A stretch of 64,000 nt of DNA, taken from positions 23,542,802-23,606,801 of the forward strand of contig CM028931.1 of the NCBI GenBank assembly GCA_016801845.1, written 5' to 3'. Positions within the stretch are counted from its first letter, which is position 1. Every line of letters begins with the position of its first letter. This DNA comes from Polydactylus sextarius (lineage: Eukaryota; Chordata; Actinopteri; Polynemidae). The notes below the pieces were generated by a model. That model did no database searches, was not told the origin of the DNA, and saw nothing but the letters and a program-made list of their open reading frames with translations. Below, one piece after another: positions 37,822-50,865 of this stretch. A program made the position numbers and the translations under genes.

Positions 37822-38374
37822 TGGCTAATCTCTATTTTCCCCCAACCCTTACCCCTAACCTTTTGCTTACCCCTAACCCTAATCTCTTGAAACGAAGTTT
37901 TGAGGGGTGAGAACATTCCTCTAGGAAACGAGACACCTCTACTTCACCGTCACGCGTCCTCAGGAGTCCTCGCTGGCCGCTACGTAAATACGACGCGACG
38001 AGTCTCCGCGACGACCGAACGACAGCAAACAAAAACAACGCTGGCGTCAATCTGACGTCTCATCAGAAAAGAGCCGTGTTATGAGACGAACGGTTAACGT
38101 TAGCAAAGCCACAACTAGCGCACAAAATCGCTAAGCTAACGTTAACGTGATTAGCGGTTAGCGATGAGTTAGCTCGATGAGTTAAATGTATCGATTAGCT
38201 CATTAATCAAATCGCTAACTTTTTGTTTTTTTTTTTTTTTTTGACAAATGCATTCTTGTCCTGGTGCATGCTGGGAAATTTCTCATACTACTTCTTCATT
38301 TGAAGTGCTGTTCCTGGAAATAGGGGGGTGGGACTAAAAATGAAGGCTAAGCAGTGGAAATGGGATTGGCCTAA
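37822..38374. mobile_element. Harbinger-like MITE copy in hipk2 intron 1
   Basis: The right end ATGGGATTGGCC (38,363-38,374) matches the terminal repeat of the 28.5-kb copy; the left end (GGCTAATCTCTATTTT, 37,822) is a degraded version. Subterminal CTTACCCCTAACCCTAATC and CTCTTGAAACGAAG match the start of the C-rich array at 63.1 kb. The interior has GCTAACGTTAACG and CCTGGTGCATGCTGGGAAAT. Confidence 0.55.
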
Positions 38375-39112
38375 TGGATACCAACACCAATGAAAACACT
38401 TGATGACCCCTGTCTACTTACTGGATATTCCAGGAAGTTGGACTAAATCAAAGCCTTACACAGACCAACATGATGTTGTCTTCTGTTGTCTTTTGTCAAT
38501 TTTCTGTGAAAATCCACAGGAAACTGGAAGAATAAACATCCTTACTCCGAATGATATCATTAATAAAAGACATAAAAACCCATCAATCCAAAGTTCCGTT
38601 GGGTCGACTGAAAAAGATCCTAGCAAATGACTCAATCCTCAACATTCACTGACCCCTGCACCCTCTAAGACTCATTTACATTTGTTTAATTTGTCACCAA
38701 TCTGTGCTGTATATAACTGGAAGTGATGTGATGTGGGAAAAATAACAGCCAAGAGAAACACTGTAAAGGAACATATTGCTCAGAGAGTGGCCTCGACTCA
38801 CTAGGGGCGTTGGAGCCTCTACACCGAACGGCGAACCCCCTCCCACCCCCTTCCCTCCGCCGTGGCTACTATTTACCATCTTGTCTGGCTTTTTAGCTCT
38901 CATCTCTGCTTATTTATAGAATAATTCATCAGACAAGCTCACAGCAAAGATCCCGCTGCTCCATTCGGCCTTTTTTTCGACTCGTCCTCGACCCATAGTA
39001 CCTAGTAGCATAGTACCCGTTGGAGCGAACTCGCCATTTTCTCTCCTGCTCTCAAAGGACAAACATCCATCTAGCATATGGACAGGAACACTGCTGAAAA
39101 CTCTTCCCAGCT

Positions 39113-39117
<5 letters not shown>

Positions 39118-39145
<28 letters not shown>
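39118..39145. repeat. (AT)n microsatellite
   Basis: About 14 AT units. Confidence 0.95.
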
Positions 39146-39152
<7 letters not shown>

Positions 39153-39757
39153 AACAAGGCAACTTGCCAGCTGTAAACGCGACACTCCCTCAGCTCCACC
39201 CTTCCAGGAAACAAATAAGTCGAGAGATACAGCGTGCAGCGTCGTTAGCCGTGAGATAACACCAGAAGAGTCGCGCAAGTTCTGAAGTTTTGGAACATCG
39301 GCGTGTGGGCGCGCCACACCTCAAAGCGTCCCATTGATTCAGAGGGTTTTATCAAAAGGACGATAAAAAAAAATAAAATTTCGACGCTCGGGCTCTAATC
39401 TAAAGTAAAGCAGACGAATCCGGTTCCCTGGGGCAACTGTCAGTAGATAAGGAGACTTATTCGCACTCTAAGTGTGGTCGTAAAATGGTTGGTTGGTGTG
39501 AGAAAAACATTTGCCAGGTCAGCCTAACCAGGCACTGAACCGAGAGAAAGAGAGAGCGAGAGAGAGATCTGGCAAACACAACGATACTTGTCCTTCCTGT
39601 AGCCCAGAAAAGATCTTAAAAAATAAACGTGCCCGACCATAAACCAATGGCACCTGTTAACCCACGGTTTCGCATGCAGTGCATACACAGAGCCGAGCTG
39701 CTTTGACTGCTGTCGCAAACACGACGCGAGGGCCACGCCGGGACACGCACCTGATAA

Positions 39758-39782
39758 GCAGCAGCAGCAGCAGCAGCAGCAG
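39758..39782. repeat. (GCA)8 triplet repeat in hipk2 intron 1
   Basis: Eight perfect GCA/CTG triplets in non-coding intron sequence. Confidence 0.95.
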
Positions 39783-41200
39783 AATCCTTATCATTTACAC
39801 ACAGTGAGAAACGCTCCGACGCACCAACACTTCCCCTTATGTCATTAGGATCAACAGTGACAGCCGGACACAATGTACTACGATGAGATTGGCATTTGAG
39901 ACGTTGACCCAACGTAGAAAACAAACGGAGGGGAGAGGGTAAAAAAAAAATGGGACATAACATTGTTCTGCAGGCACCTGATACCGGAGACGCCAGAGCA
40001 GTATGGATTTAGTTGCATGTACAAATTGTGTAAAACTAAACATACCCTTATCCCTAAAACTAAAGCTTTTATTGTGAAAGGCAGCCTTGTTTGATGGTGG
40101 AATATATATATTAAAAACTGGGGTTTTAAAAAAGGACAGAACTCCGGGAAGTGAAGGGGAAAAAAAAAAAAAAAGATTCCTGTCAGCAATCTATTTCCTT
40201 GTTAGTCATTATTGTGCCTAATCTTAATTTGACAAAAGGCCCGCGAGGAGCAGATGGAGGTCGAGGTTTCTAAAGAACCTTTTCGGAGATGGAGACCTTA
40301 ATGTCATTTGTAAAGGACGTAACCTCTTCCTGGATGAGCAAATATGATTAAAAAAAAAAAAAAAAAATGAAACGACCAGCGGGAGAAAAACAAAACAACC
40401 AGGATTTATTTCGATGGGGTCGGTTAACATATTCTGGAGAGGTAGTCGCTTTGACGGGGTCAGAAATGTATTAACCCCGCTAATGCGATCATTATATCCG
40501 AAGCTTTCGTTGGTAAACTGGTTGATTCGAATTGTGTGAGGCGAGAACAAGATGGTCAAACGGCATAATGAGTGAAAGGAAAGATGCGAGTTGGAGTGAA
40601 CTCAGGCTTGGACGGTGTTATGAGGACACAGCATCATCATAACCCCACCCTGCCACCCTGCCCTGTCCCATGGAACAGACTAGTAAGCTTTGGTTTTGGG
40701 TGTGTTCTTGAACTCGGGGGTCAAAGTCTGCTGCTGCATTAATATCCAACAGAGACAGTTGGAATAATGCCCTGTCCTGCTGCACACGCTCACCTCCACA
40801 AACACACACAAACTTTCTGTATTTCCGAAACTCCACGTTACTTCACTTTCGCGCGCCTACGTGACTGTACGTCAGAGCTTTAACGTGTCAGCTATGTGGT
40901 AACAATGTACAAAACACACACAGGGATTTATTTATCTGATGCTCCGCCCACCTTTTAAAAAAAAAAAAAAAAAAAAAAAAACCAGCTGTGAACCCCAACA
41001 ACACAGGAACCAGTCCAACCTGACCAGGCACACACACACTTCCTGTATTTCCAACATACAGCTGAAAAAAAAAAAAAAGGGTATGAGTTCTTTGAAAATA
41101 TCGAATGTGGTTTTCTTTTTTGTTCTATGCTCAGCAGGTAAAAAAAAAAAACAGACAAACAAAAACCGTTGGTAATAAGTTCTGATGCTTATTTCAAATC

Positions 41201-41204
<4 letters not shown>

Positions 41205-41251
<47 letters not shown>
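41205..41251. repeat. (AT)n microsatellite
   Basis: About 23 AT units, ~100 bp before the GACTCGGTCTTGA minisatellite. Confidence 0.97.
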
Positions 41252-41255
<4 letters not shown>

Positions 41256-41364
41256 ACTGGTGTTCTTTGAAAAAAACATCCCATGGTTCAATGCAAAAGT
41301 TTTTGAGGTCATGAATCAGCTCAGGTGATATCGTGGTTTAAGAAAACAGACTTGTTTTTATGGT

Positions 41365-41865
41365 CTTGGTCTAGACTCCTCAAAGACTCGGTCTTGACTC
41401 GGTCTCAGTTGCATTTAAAAAACAAACTGTCTTTGTCTCAACTTAGTCTTGAGCCTTCAAAGACTCGGTCTTGACTTGGCCTCGACTCTTCAAAGACTCG
41501 ACTTTGACTCGGTACTTGACTTCTCAAAGATCGGCCTTGACTCGGTCTCGAGTCCTTAAAGACTCTGCCTTGACTCAGTCTTTACTTCTCAAAGACTTGG
41601 CCTTGACTCCTCAAACACTCAGTCCTGACTTGCTCTCAACTTCTCAAAGACTCAACCATGACTCCTCAAATACTCGGTCTTGACTTGGTCTCAATTCATC
41701 AGACTCGGCCGTGACTTGGTCTCGACTTCTGAAAGACTCAACCTTGACTTTTCAAAGACTTGGTCTTAACTTGCTCTCGACTTCTCAAAGACTCAACCTT
41801 GACCTGGTCTCCACTCCTCAAAGACTCGGTCTTGACTTGGTCTGGACTCTTCAAAGACTAGAAGA
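41365..41865. repeat. GACTCGGTCTTGA minisatellite, block 1
   Basis: Degenerate units around TCAAAGACTCGGTCTTGACT, in 21-22-bp and ~33-bp versions (the longer with TTGGTCTCGACTTC added). Open frames across it arise from the repeat. It sits in hipk2 intron 1 and is followed ~1.1 kb later by a second block in the same orientation. Confidence 0.85.
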
Positions 41866-43014
41866 CGATGCTTACTTTTTAACTTGCGGAAGAAACAGGC
41901 TACTTCTTTCCATCTCAGAGATTTTTATTTTTACTTCATTTTTCTTTTTTTTTTTTTTGTATAATCCCCACCCACATCCTTACCCCATCTACCCCACTTT
42001 TCTCCACCTCCATCCCTCCCTCCTTCTGAACAAGCAGGGGGGGGGTGGACGGTGCACATGCCTCCCAGGGGGGCGACAAGAACGTGTGATATTTCAGTGA
42101 GGTGTGTCAAGCTGCTGCTCTGCACCTATTAGAGCAATAGATCAAACTCAAATTTAAACTACTGGTACCTTTTTTTTTTTTTTTTTCCCAAGCTCCAAAA
42201 TGCTGCAATATGCACTCATATGCTCTGGTGCTGCAGGTGACTCATCCATATGCATGTTTAATAAATGTTTTAATCGACTAATCTCTCTTCATCTCCTCCT
42301 ATTTAAACCCTCCTCTCTCTCAGATTCTGCCAGTCGTCTCTTTGACAAATTAAAGGAGCTATACGTTCAAAATAGCTTTTAAAAGATTACAGCATGCGCT
42401 CATACAAACGCGCAAATTCAGCGAGGCATATGTGTCCTTAATCCAACTGACGGGGGTGTTGTAAACATGGCTGTCGAGCCCGTCTGGCCGTAGAACTGAT
42501 GTAATAAAGAAAAGAAAGAAAAAAGAAGAAGAAAAAAAAAAAAAACGGTGAGCCAGCTAAGCCCTTCTGCGTTCTGATTCAATGTGAAAAAGCTGCTCAT
42601 ATTTAGCGTCCTCAGTTTGTGAAAAAAAAAATAAACAAAACAAAACAAAAAAAAATAGCCACAACCGGGCAGGAAATGGCAAGTTTGACCACCGGTTTTA
42701 ACACCCACATGCCGAGCAGCTGCGCATGGGACACATTTGAACCCAAATTGTGCAAAAGGTAAACACCTTTTAGAAAAAAAGGTGTTTTATATGCTAAACT
42801 AACTAATCTAAAGTCTGATAGTAAAGAAGTATTTTATGCTTTACACTATTAAAAATGTTGGCATCTGAGTTACTGAGGTGTAAATAAGTTTAATATATTT
42901 CTGAGTGCAGACTAATACCTGGTTCACTTGGGGAAGCACAGGAAAGAGAACAGGTCCTGATAGTTAAAGGTCAACTTCTCATACTTTTTCTAGCTTCTCT
43001 GAAACATGATGTAG

Positions 43015-43855
43015 TGTCGGTCTCAACCTACAGCGGCAGGAAACGGACTCGTAATTTAAGAGCAAGACCTCGAGACCTTTTTTGTTTAACTCGGTCTCGG
43101 TTGCATTTAAAATCCAACAGCCTTGGTCTCAGCTTGGTCTTGACCCTTCACAGACTCGATCATGACTTGGTCTGGACTCCTCACAGACTCGGCCTTGACT
43201 TGGTCCTGACCTTTCAAAGACTCGGTCATGACTTCTCAAAGACTCGACCTTGACTCAGTCTCGGTTGCATTTAAAAAGTTACCAACTTAGTCTTGACCCT
43301 TCAAAGACTCAGTCTTGACTTGGTCTTGACTCCTCAAAGACTCGGTTTTGACTTCTCAAAGACTCAGTCTTGACTCCTCAAAGACTGGGTCTTAACTTAG
43401 TCTCTGTTTCATTTAAAAACTAACTGTCTTAGTCTCAACATAGTCTTGATCCTTCAAAGACTTGGTCTTGACTCAGTATAAGTTTCATTTAAAAACTGAC
43501 TGTCTTATTTTCAACTTAGTCTTAACCCTTCAAAGACTCAGTCTTCACTCGGTCTTGACTCCCTAAAGACTCGGTCTTGATCCGGTCTCGACTACTCAAA
43601 GACTCGATCTTGACTCAGTCTCTTTTCATGTGAAAACTAACAATCTTAGTCTCAACTTAGTCTCAACACCTCAAAGACTCAGTCTTGACTACTCAAAGAC
43701 TCGGTCTTGACACCTCAAAGACTCGGTCTTGACACCTCAAATACTCGGTCTTGACTACTCAAAGACTCGGTCTTGACACCTCAAAGACTCGGCCTTGACA
43801 CCTCAAAGACTCGGTCTTGACTTCTGAAGGACTCGGTTTCGACTTGGTCTGGACG
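43015..43855. repeat. GACTCGGTCTTGA minisatellite, block 2
   Basis: Same family as block 1. The most regular part, 43,670-43,820, has 22-bp units TCAAAGACTCGGTCTTGACA+CC. Earlier parts include a longer unit with TTGCATTTAAAA(A) inserts, also found at 41,410, so the two blocks derive from a common array. Confidence 0.85.
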
Positions 43856-44082
43856 TGAACGTTATTAAACGTCTACGGAGATGTTTGGGAGATATTTCTT
43901 TCAGAGTTGAGACATTTAGACATTTTACTCATGATAGTGCTACGTATGTTTATTTAATAATTCTGTTATTCCAAGCAGCTTTTTCACTTCTGCCTGTTGC
44001 TCCTTTTGATGTATAATTGCGTTACTTTATCATAATAGATTTATTTTTTTTTTTTACTACATAGAATACTGGATTTCTGTAA

Positions 44083-44113
<31 letters not shown>

Positions 44114-45389
44114 AAATCACTTGAAAGGGAGGGGCGTCTTTCCTGTAACACTCGACTGTCTGGTTTTATTTTTGTTTCGGCACGCATCATCGCCGCCACG
44201 GGGTAATGAGAAACACAGCGTGAAAGAGAAAAATGATAAAGACTGAAAAAACAACAAAAAAAAAAAAAAAAAAAAGATGATGACAAACGCAGAATAATGA
44301 GTAAGTGAGAAAGAATACGAGAGCGCGAAAATGAGCGAGAGAGCTAAAGCTGTTCATTTCCATGCCTGTTGACTCCTTTGACTCTTCTAAGTCCTTGTCT
44401 ACCGCTGCCTCCTTTCACTGTCCTATACCTTTCGCCTCCTGGCTCTGGACAGAGAAAAAGAAAAAAAAAAAAAAAAAGGGGGTTTGAGTGGTCGTCTGAG
44501 CTTTGAAGTCTTTGGTTATCAGCCAAGCGTGGAGCTGTACCTGCAGCCATCTGTGAAAAGGCCGCCAGCAGCCGCCCATCGCTCCACTTCCCTTCCATGA
44601 CCGTGAGGGGCCCGGGCCAGGAGTGGTGATGGTTCTGGCAACAGCATCGTGTCCGTGTTGGCCGGCCACACACGGTCGAGCCAATAGCTGTGTCTGTGCA
44701 TAACCACCCCCCCCCCAAAAAAAAAGCTTTCTACCCTAGTCTTCTCTGCTCATTTTAATATCTATCTGTAAACACTCTCCTGTCTTCTACAACCGCATTT
44801 ATTTTCCTTAGAAGAGGAAGAAAAACGTGGATGTTTGATTAAAAAAACGGCAAAGTGCATCCCTTGCGCACTTCGCGCTTCGTAAAGACGCAAGCTAGTC
44901 CTCTTTGGCATAAAGTGTAAAACACGATAACGAGTTGTTACGTTTTACTGAGGAGCCCAACTCCGCTAGCCCGTTGCGTTACGAACATTTTTATGTTTAT
45001 GGCCGTGCAAGTGAATTGGGGCACCAAGGTAGCTTGAAGATGTCACTAGTATAACAAGGGTCCTGACATTTAAAACGAGGCGTTGAGAACTTTGTAAACA
45101 AACACATCGTTTGATAGAAAGACTTTTTTTTTTACAGGTAGGACCTAGCGGTGGTTAGCGGTCGCCGCCATGTTGAAAGTAAGTCCTACAAGTCGATGGA
45201 TTTCATCTGTTGGTGACAATATCTGGTCATTGTCTACAAGGGAATGAATTCATTTGTTCTATCTCTCCTCCTGTTCTGACCATTGGTTCTTGTTCGTTCT
45301 TGTTCGACTTGTTGGACTTACTTTCAACACGGCAGCAGCCAGGAAGCTACCGCTAAAAAAGTCGGAATCGGATGGTCACGCTTCGATTC

Positions 45390-45700
45390 CCGTCTCCTAC
45401 AGACCACATGTAGAAATGTCCTTGGGAAAGATACAGAACCCCAAGTTGCTTCTTCCATTTACACACAACATATAGTTAGAGGCGCCGTGGGAATGGACAG
45501 ATGGGTCAACCGTAGTGTGACGACGTTTACGTGGTCACCAGAGTACAAATCATTCAGTGCTGACTACAACCGGTGCCAACCACTCTCTCTCTGGAAGGAA
45601 CAGCATCTTCCAATGTCTTCCAGAGAGTGTGATGTCAACCGGAAAGGTTTTGGATTCAAACCTAGGACCATGTGCACCTCAAACAAAAAAAAAAAAAAAA
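45390..45700. repeat. teleost dispersed repeat copy
   Basis: Contains TGTCCTTGGGAAAGATACAG, CAGAACCCCAAGTTGCTTC, and TTGGATTCAAACCTAGGACC, matching the 15.9-16.7-kb family, and ends in a long poly-A run. Confidence 0.5.
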
Positions 45701-45865
45701 AAAAAAAATGGGAAGTGGCAAGAAGACAATCCAGTAGGGGGTTGGGTGGGTGGGTGAAGATGTGTGTGATGGGGCCGTCTGAGAGGGTTTGGGTGGGGGG
45801 TGGTCAAGATTAGGGAGAACAAAAACGCTACAGTAGCCAGACCTCTTTTCAGACCAGCCTCCAAT

Positions 45866-45868
<3 letters not shown>

Positions 45869-45910
<42 letters not shown>
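45869..45910. repeat. (AC)n microsatellite
   Basis: About 20 AC units. Confidence 0.97.
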
Positions 45911-45915
<5 letters not shown>

Positions 45916-46499
45916 GATGGGAGCTTCCAATCTGGCCATCAGGCTGTTGCTGAAGTGTCACATGGGCGCCATGTGCCCTGGCCAATGGCTTTTCAGCTTA
46001 TCAACAAACAGAGCAGGATGGAAGGACAGATAAGAGATAAATGTAGGGGGGTGGGGCAGTGGAACCGTTGGGAGGGGGTCAATGGCGCAAAGTGAGCATG
46101 CAGTATAGGGCGCATCATGCTCCATGACATATTATTTACCACTGAGAGGGAAAAAAACAAGATTTACGTCATTTTCCAAGAATGTAAAGTGCGTTTTGTA
46201 GCTGCTGGAATCCCTCGGTAATTATTCCTTAACGGTACCAAGTTAATAAAAGGTCTTATTCACTATGTGTTGTATTAAGAAGCAGCTAAATGCGAACCTT
46301 AATTTGAACCGAGGCTATGGTAGCAGGACAAAGCTTTAGGTTACAGTTTCTTCCATTCAAACACGTTCACGCGAATTCAGACCGGACAACTTTAAGGATT
46401 TCAGGCTAAACGGGAACATAAAGTCCCAAGAGGTCTGAGGACTTTCTTCTGGATTCAATCCCAATTTTCCAAACGGCTTCTTGTAACCTGTCCGTTTGA

Positions 46500-46745
46500 C
46501 TTTATTAGGCTTCTGGTGACCACGCTACAGCTGACCCATTCGTTCCATTCACACTATCTATACATTGTGCCATGAGAAGAGGCAACTCGGGGTTCAGTAA
46601 GTTGGTCGATATTTGTCTTTAGGTAAACAAATTGCCAGCCTCCTTGCTGGTATGTGGTTCGAACCCCGTATAGTCTCCCAAAATCCTTTGGGAAACAATG
46701 ACACGGAATCGAACCACCGACCTTCAGATTAGCGGACGACTTGCT
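46500..46745. repeat. teleost dispersed repeat copy
   Basis: Contains GGCAACTCGGGGTTCAGTAA, GTGGTTCGAACCCCGTATAG and GGAATCGAACCACCGACCTT, the same motifs as the 15.9-kb cluster in mixed orientation. Confidence 0.5.
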
Positions 46746-49700
46746 TCTACCTCCTAAGCAACAGCCACCCCAACAAAAAACATATTCCAAGTAGAAAATC
46801 CGGATGTTTTATGACAGCATCCCACGCCAACCGCCACGCTAAAACTCCAACTGAAGTCTTTCTAACCGAGCCCCGAGTCGTTACACAGTTAGTCAGAGCC
46901 AGAAGCAGCTGTTCCCCACAAGCTGACACCATCCACAGTGTGAAACAACAGTGCAGGGGGGAAAAAAAGGGCCTTCACACATGCATGACAACCAACACGG
47001 AAATGCCTTGTGTAAGCAGTTGACGGGGTTGAGGCTCAATCCCAGCCAGCCTCGCTTCTCCCCTTCGATAAAAACTAACTAATGTCAACAACTGATGTGG
47101 TCTCCCGCTTCAAGGACCTCTGAGCCCCGGCTTTCAGAGTCGTTTCCGAGAGAGGTCTGTAACATATGGCAGAAGCACTAAAACAGGAGGCTGACTGAAC
47201 AGAAAATGAGGAGAACTGCAAAGGCCCCTTGCATTTCAATTGAATTTCCTCCATGTGAAAAAAAAAAAAAAAAAAAAAGAAGAATGATGATGAGCCGGAG
47301 CTGCAGGCTGAAATGTGCCGGAAAGAATGTATGAAAAAGTTGAGTCTGCTGAAACAGACAGAAGTATTGTTGTTGTATTCAAGGCCGGGCCTCTTGTGAC
47401 AAACCTGCTTCCACTAACCTACAATTCCAGTTCGTTTCAGAAGCCCACCACCCCCTCACGCCCATCTGTTTCCAAAACCTTCACATCCCACCTGTGAACT
47501 ATTTCGGCACATCAGAGAGCTCACATATTACCCTGTGTTCAGTTCGCACACACACACAGCTCATCTCACATTAAACTCTCATTCCACCTTCCTCCAAAGC
47601 CTCGGCTCCTTCCACTAAATGCTTCAACAAATCAATAGCGCATACCCCGAACTCTCCCCAAGTTCACTTTCTTTTCATCCTCGAATCCTTGAATAATGCA
47701 AAAGTGATACTTACAAAGACGACGCATCCGTTTTCATAACTTTTCCTAAACTAACCGCTAACAAGTCATGAGGTGATGCATCGCAAGGCGCGAACATTAA
47801 CAATGGAGTTATGACCGTTTTTTTTTCCTTCCCAGATATTTATCTCATCTATTTACCTCATCTCCTTCACTATCCTTCCTCTTCTTTCGCCGCTGAAGAG
47901 CTAAAAACGCTCCCCTGTTTGTCATTACAGTCAGGAAGAGAGACCCTCCTTGGTTCCCTTGACTATACCGCCGGGTGTGGCCCTTCCATGGCCCCACCGA
48001 AGGCCCCCGGGGTTCTTCCTGCAATTCTAATCAAAGTTTAAAAACCTGCAACCTTGGACTAAGCCTGGGTCTTGGCCTAGGAGGAAGATATCAATCAAGC
48101 TGCTCCAAACAAGCATGAAGGGAAGAGGGAGGGATACAAGGAGAGAGGGCCGTCTCTGTGAGAAAGACCGTCTTTCTTCCCCCCCCCCCTCATCCCTTGC
48201 AAGAGTTACTTCCCTTCACCAAGGACAGGGTACATTCCCCATACCTGAGAACCCCAAGTAATTCAAAGTTGCATTAACTCATAATGGCCTTGTGGATGGA
48301 TAAAACATTAATCTGCCTGTGATGCTGCAGCGTCCGTCATCATCGCGATCATCATCACAAGCAGCAGCAGTTTTTGAGTCATTCTGTGTCCAGGTTTCCA
48401 GGCAGAGATGAATGAATCCTCTCTGGTATAGTCCCCGTTGACCCGTCAGGAGGGGGTGGGAGTGGGGGGGGTAGATCTGCACATGAAGTTGCCTTCCTGC
48501 CCATTTCTGCAGCTGTCTAATCCTCTTTTTTCTTTCTCTCTTTATGACCTGCCCCGCAAAGCGGTGATGGAACATTTGTACGGGCTCGCGTGCATGCGCG
48601 AGCGCGTCGCGACGACAATATCTAACCACAAGACGGCAGGGAGGAAAAAAGGTTTGGCTGTGTGTGAATATTAGCTTTTCCACAGCTGGGGGGTAAGGAG
48701 AAGGGGGCTGGTGGACCTGCTCTGTTCATCAGACATCCATCAAGGTGTCAGTTTGGGTTATGAGACCAAGCTCCCAGGGTGATCGGACTGCTGCCCTGCC
48801 TGCCAGCAACCCTGCCTGATGCCCCCCCTCCCCACCATGTCTGGGCCAAGAAGGACCCAAAGCAAACATGGAGGAAAAAAAAAAAACCTAAAGCCAAAAC
48901 TGAGAAAACGACAGATTCACCGAAGAACAATGTAATCAGACCAGTAACTTCTTCAAACGCGGCGGCCGTGAAGTGTTTTCCTCAACAAACTCCGCTTTCA
49001 ACTATTAAAGGAAGTAGTTAATCATATAGATCTGAGTTATTAGTCGCCCCGTAACCGGTGGTGAGTAATCACCGTAATAGTTGGTCTCGTTCTACGTGAA
49101 GGGCCCCCCCAAAACCTATTTTCCACCAGAGACGTTGGTCATTTCCGTGACTGCTCTACATAACAGCCTTCTCCAACACTGAGGAGGACAGGCGAGGTAA
49201 TTAATTTCCCCTGCTGCCTCTTTTCTCTTCCCTTCTCCTCCTTCCTCCTCTTCACGGTGAAAGGGAAAAGCCAGCGAATGTAATTTACACTAATTACCTT
49301 TTGCATAGGAGTCTCGTTTCAACTTTCTTTTTGTTTTTTTTTGTTTTTTGCTTTTTTACGCCCGAAATGCTGCCCAAATCTCCTTCGACGCCCGCGGCAG
49401 AAACAAATCACCGCGGCGTTTGGGACGAACGCTTGAGTTGGACAACTTTGTCAAAACGCTTTGATTCGGTGATGGAAATCGCCGAACGGCAACTGCCGTC
49501 GATCAACGGGCCCCCTGATGTGCAGTTAACCTTTACTGTTTATTAATGGTCATTGTGAATAAACGGGTTTCCCTTTGATACCAGCAGAGGGACTATGGAG
49601 TTGACATTAAACAGGCTCCTCGATATATATATTTCTATATGTATACGTTGGAAACGTGAAGGATCAACGTTCGATTTGAGCTGAAGTTCACTTCGATCGT

Positions 49701-50846
49701 CACGCCAACCTCCGCTTACTTTGTATATGATGTCACAGATTATGTGACCTATTGTATGATATGTCAGAGCATCTCTATGGTACAGTACAACACAGTAGTT
49801 CTGATTGATACGTTACTACAGCTGGATGAAATCAAACACATCAAACACTGACGAGATGTTTCATTACAATGTCAACATTGAGTCTATTTAATAAAAACAT
49901 GCTCATATAGTGTTTTTTTTTTTTTTACACTACAAGCGATCGCTGGAGGAGCCGCTGATTTTTTTCACGACAACGCGACGTTTGCGTGCGAATTATTCTC
50001 TGGATTTAAATAAAGGGGAGGTTTATGACAACAAATAATAGAGAAAGCATGCGGGCTACAGCGTTCTCTATTGGATTAGTCAAGAGGCACAGTGCTGCAG
50101 CGTTAAGCGATCCGGTGTGTTGTGTTTTAAGCAAAAGCTTTCGTTTCCGGGAGAGAATTTAAAACACACACACATATATATATATATATATAGAGAGAGA
50201 TATATAGGTCGCTCGTCTGTTTGTTTGTTTGTTTGTTTGTTTTTAATGTAGAATTATGCGAGACGACGGAAGTACGAGACGAGAGTGATCAGATCAGATC
50301 AGAGTCGAGCGATCGATGCCCCCCCCACATCCCCCTTCCCTTCCCAACACCACCACCACCACCACCCGGACCGACCTTCCTTCATTCCTTCCCTCCTCTT
50401 CCTCAGGCTCACACATGATTTTCTAGACAAAAAAAAAAAAAAAAAACGCAGCGTTTCTACACTAAACGCCAAGTGGTCGCGATCATGATCTGTGACCTGA
50501 TTCGGCAGGGTTAATATTTTATTTTATTTTATTTTTTATTTCTGCAGTAAAATTGTGACACTGGCACCACAGTCACACACAGCTAGAGGAAATAAATGTA
50601 TAAGCGACTGAACTGTGGTCTTAAAGCGTCCGAAGCACAAAAGCTGCAGGGGATCGGGCACAATCAATGCGATGCATTCATAAAATATCACGTTAACGTT
50701 GGTGTTTTGGGGAAGGATTTAGTAGAAAAGGAGAGAAGGAGCATCGCGTCTTTCCCATCGGATCAGCCGCAATTCAGTTCGGATCGTAATCATGATAATA
50801 ATAATTGAAAAAAAAAAAAAAACAGCATTTGATCAAACGATCTTAC

Positions 50847-50865
50847 CTTCGTATACAGGGGCCAT
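50847..50865 (-). CDS. hipk2: hipk2 coding exon 1 (first six codons plus one base)
   Basis: Read on the minus strand, the sequence from 50865 is ATG GCC CCT GTA TAC GAA G followed by GTAAGA, a consensus splice donor. It encodes MAPVYE, and the last G joins GT at the start of exon 2 to make Gly7, giving MAPVYEG-MASQ. This matches the known start of vertebrate HIPK2 (MAPVYEG-MAS..). With only 19 coding nucleotides, the exon is invisible to ORF finders. The -3 base of the start codon is C and +4 is G, so its Kozak context is mediocre. An upstream ATG at 50890 lies in a different frame and has G at -3. The intron phase (1) matches exon 2. The identification rests on the peptide, the donor and the phase agreement together. 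The 5' limit of the exon cannot be seen from sequence alone. Confidence 0.93.

Larger units (their letters stand above)
34808..50846 (-). other. hipk2: hipk2 intron 1
   Basis: The intron is bounded by GTAAGA at 50846-50841 and a pyrimidine-rich tract ending in AG at 34808, both phase 1. Its 16,039 bp hold no other recognisable coding sequence. Contents: AT microsatellites at 35.6, 39.1 and 41.2 kb; a Harbinger-like element at 37.8-38.4 kb; a (GCA)8 run at 39,758; two blocks of a GACTCGGTCTTGA minisatellite at 41.3-41.9 and 43.0-43.9 kb; dispersed fish repeat pieces at 45.4-45.7 and 46.5-46.75 kb; and an AC microsatellite at 45.87 kb. The stretches 35.7-37.8, 38.4-41.1, 42.1-43.0, 43.9-45.3, 46.8-50.1 kb look like ordinary single-copy intron with poly-A/T runs. 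I recognise nothing specific in them, and regulatory elements cannot be excluded. Confidence 0.9.

Noticed and set aside
37848..37882. ACCCTTACCCCTAACC / CCCTAACCCTAATC telomere-like string
   Set aside because: It is too short and irregular for an interstitial telomere. It is the subterminal part of a Harbinger-like MITE copy.
45283..45813. 176-codon plus-strand frame
   Set aside because: It overlaps a dispersed fish repeat and runs through a long poly-A into G-rich simple sequence. No known domain.
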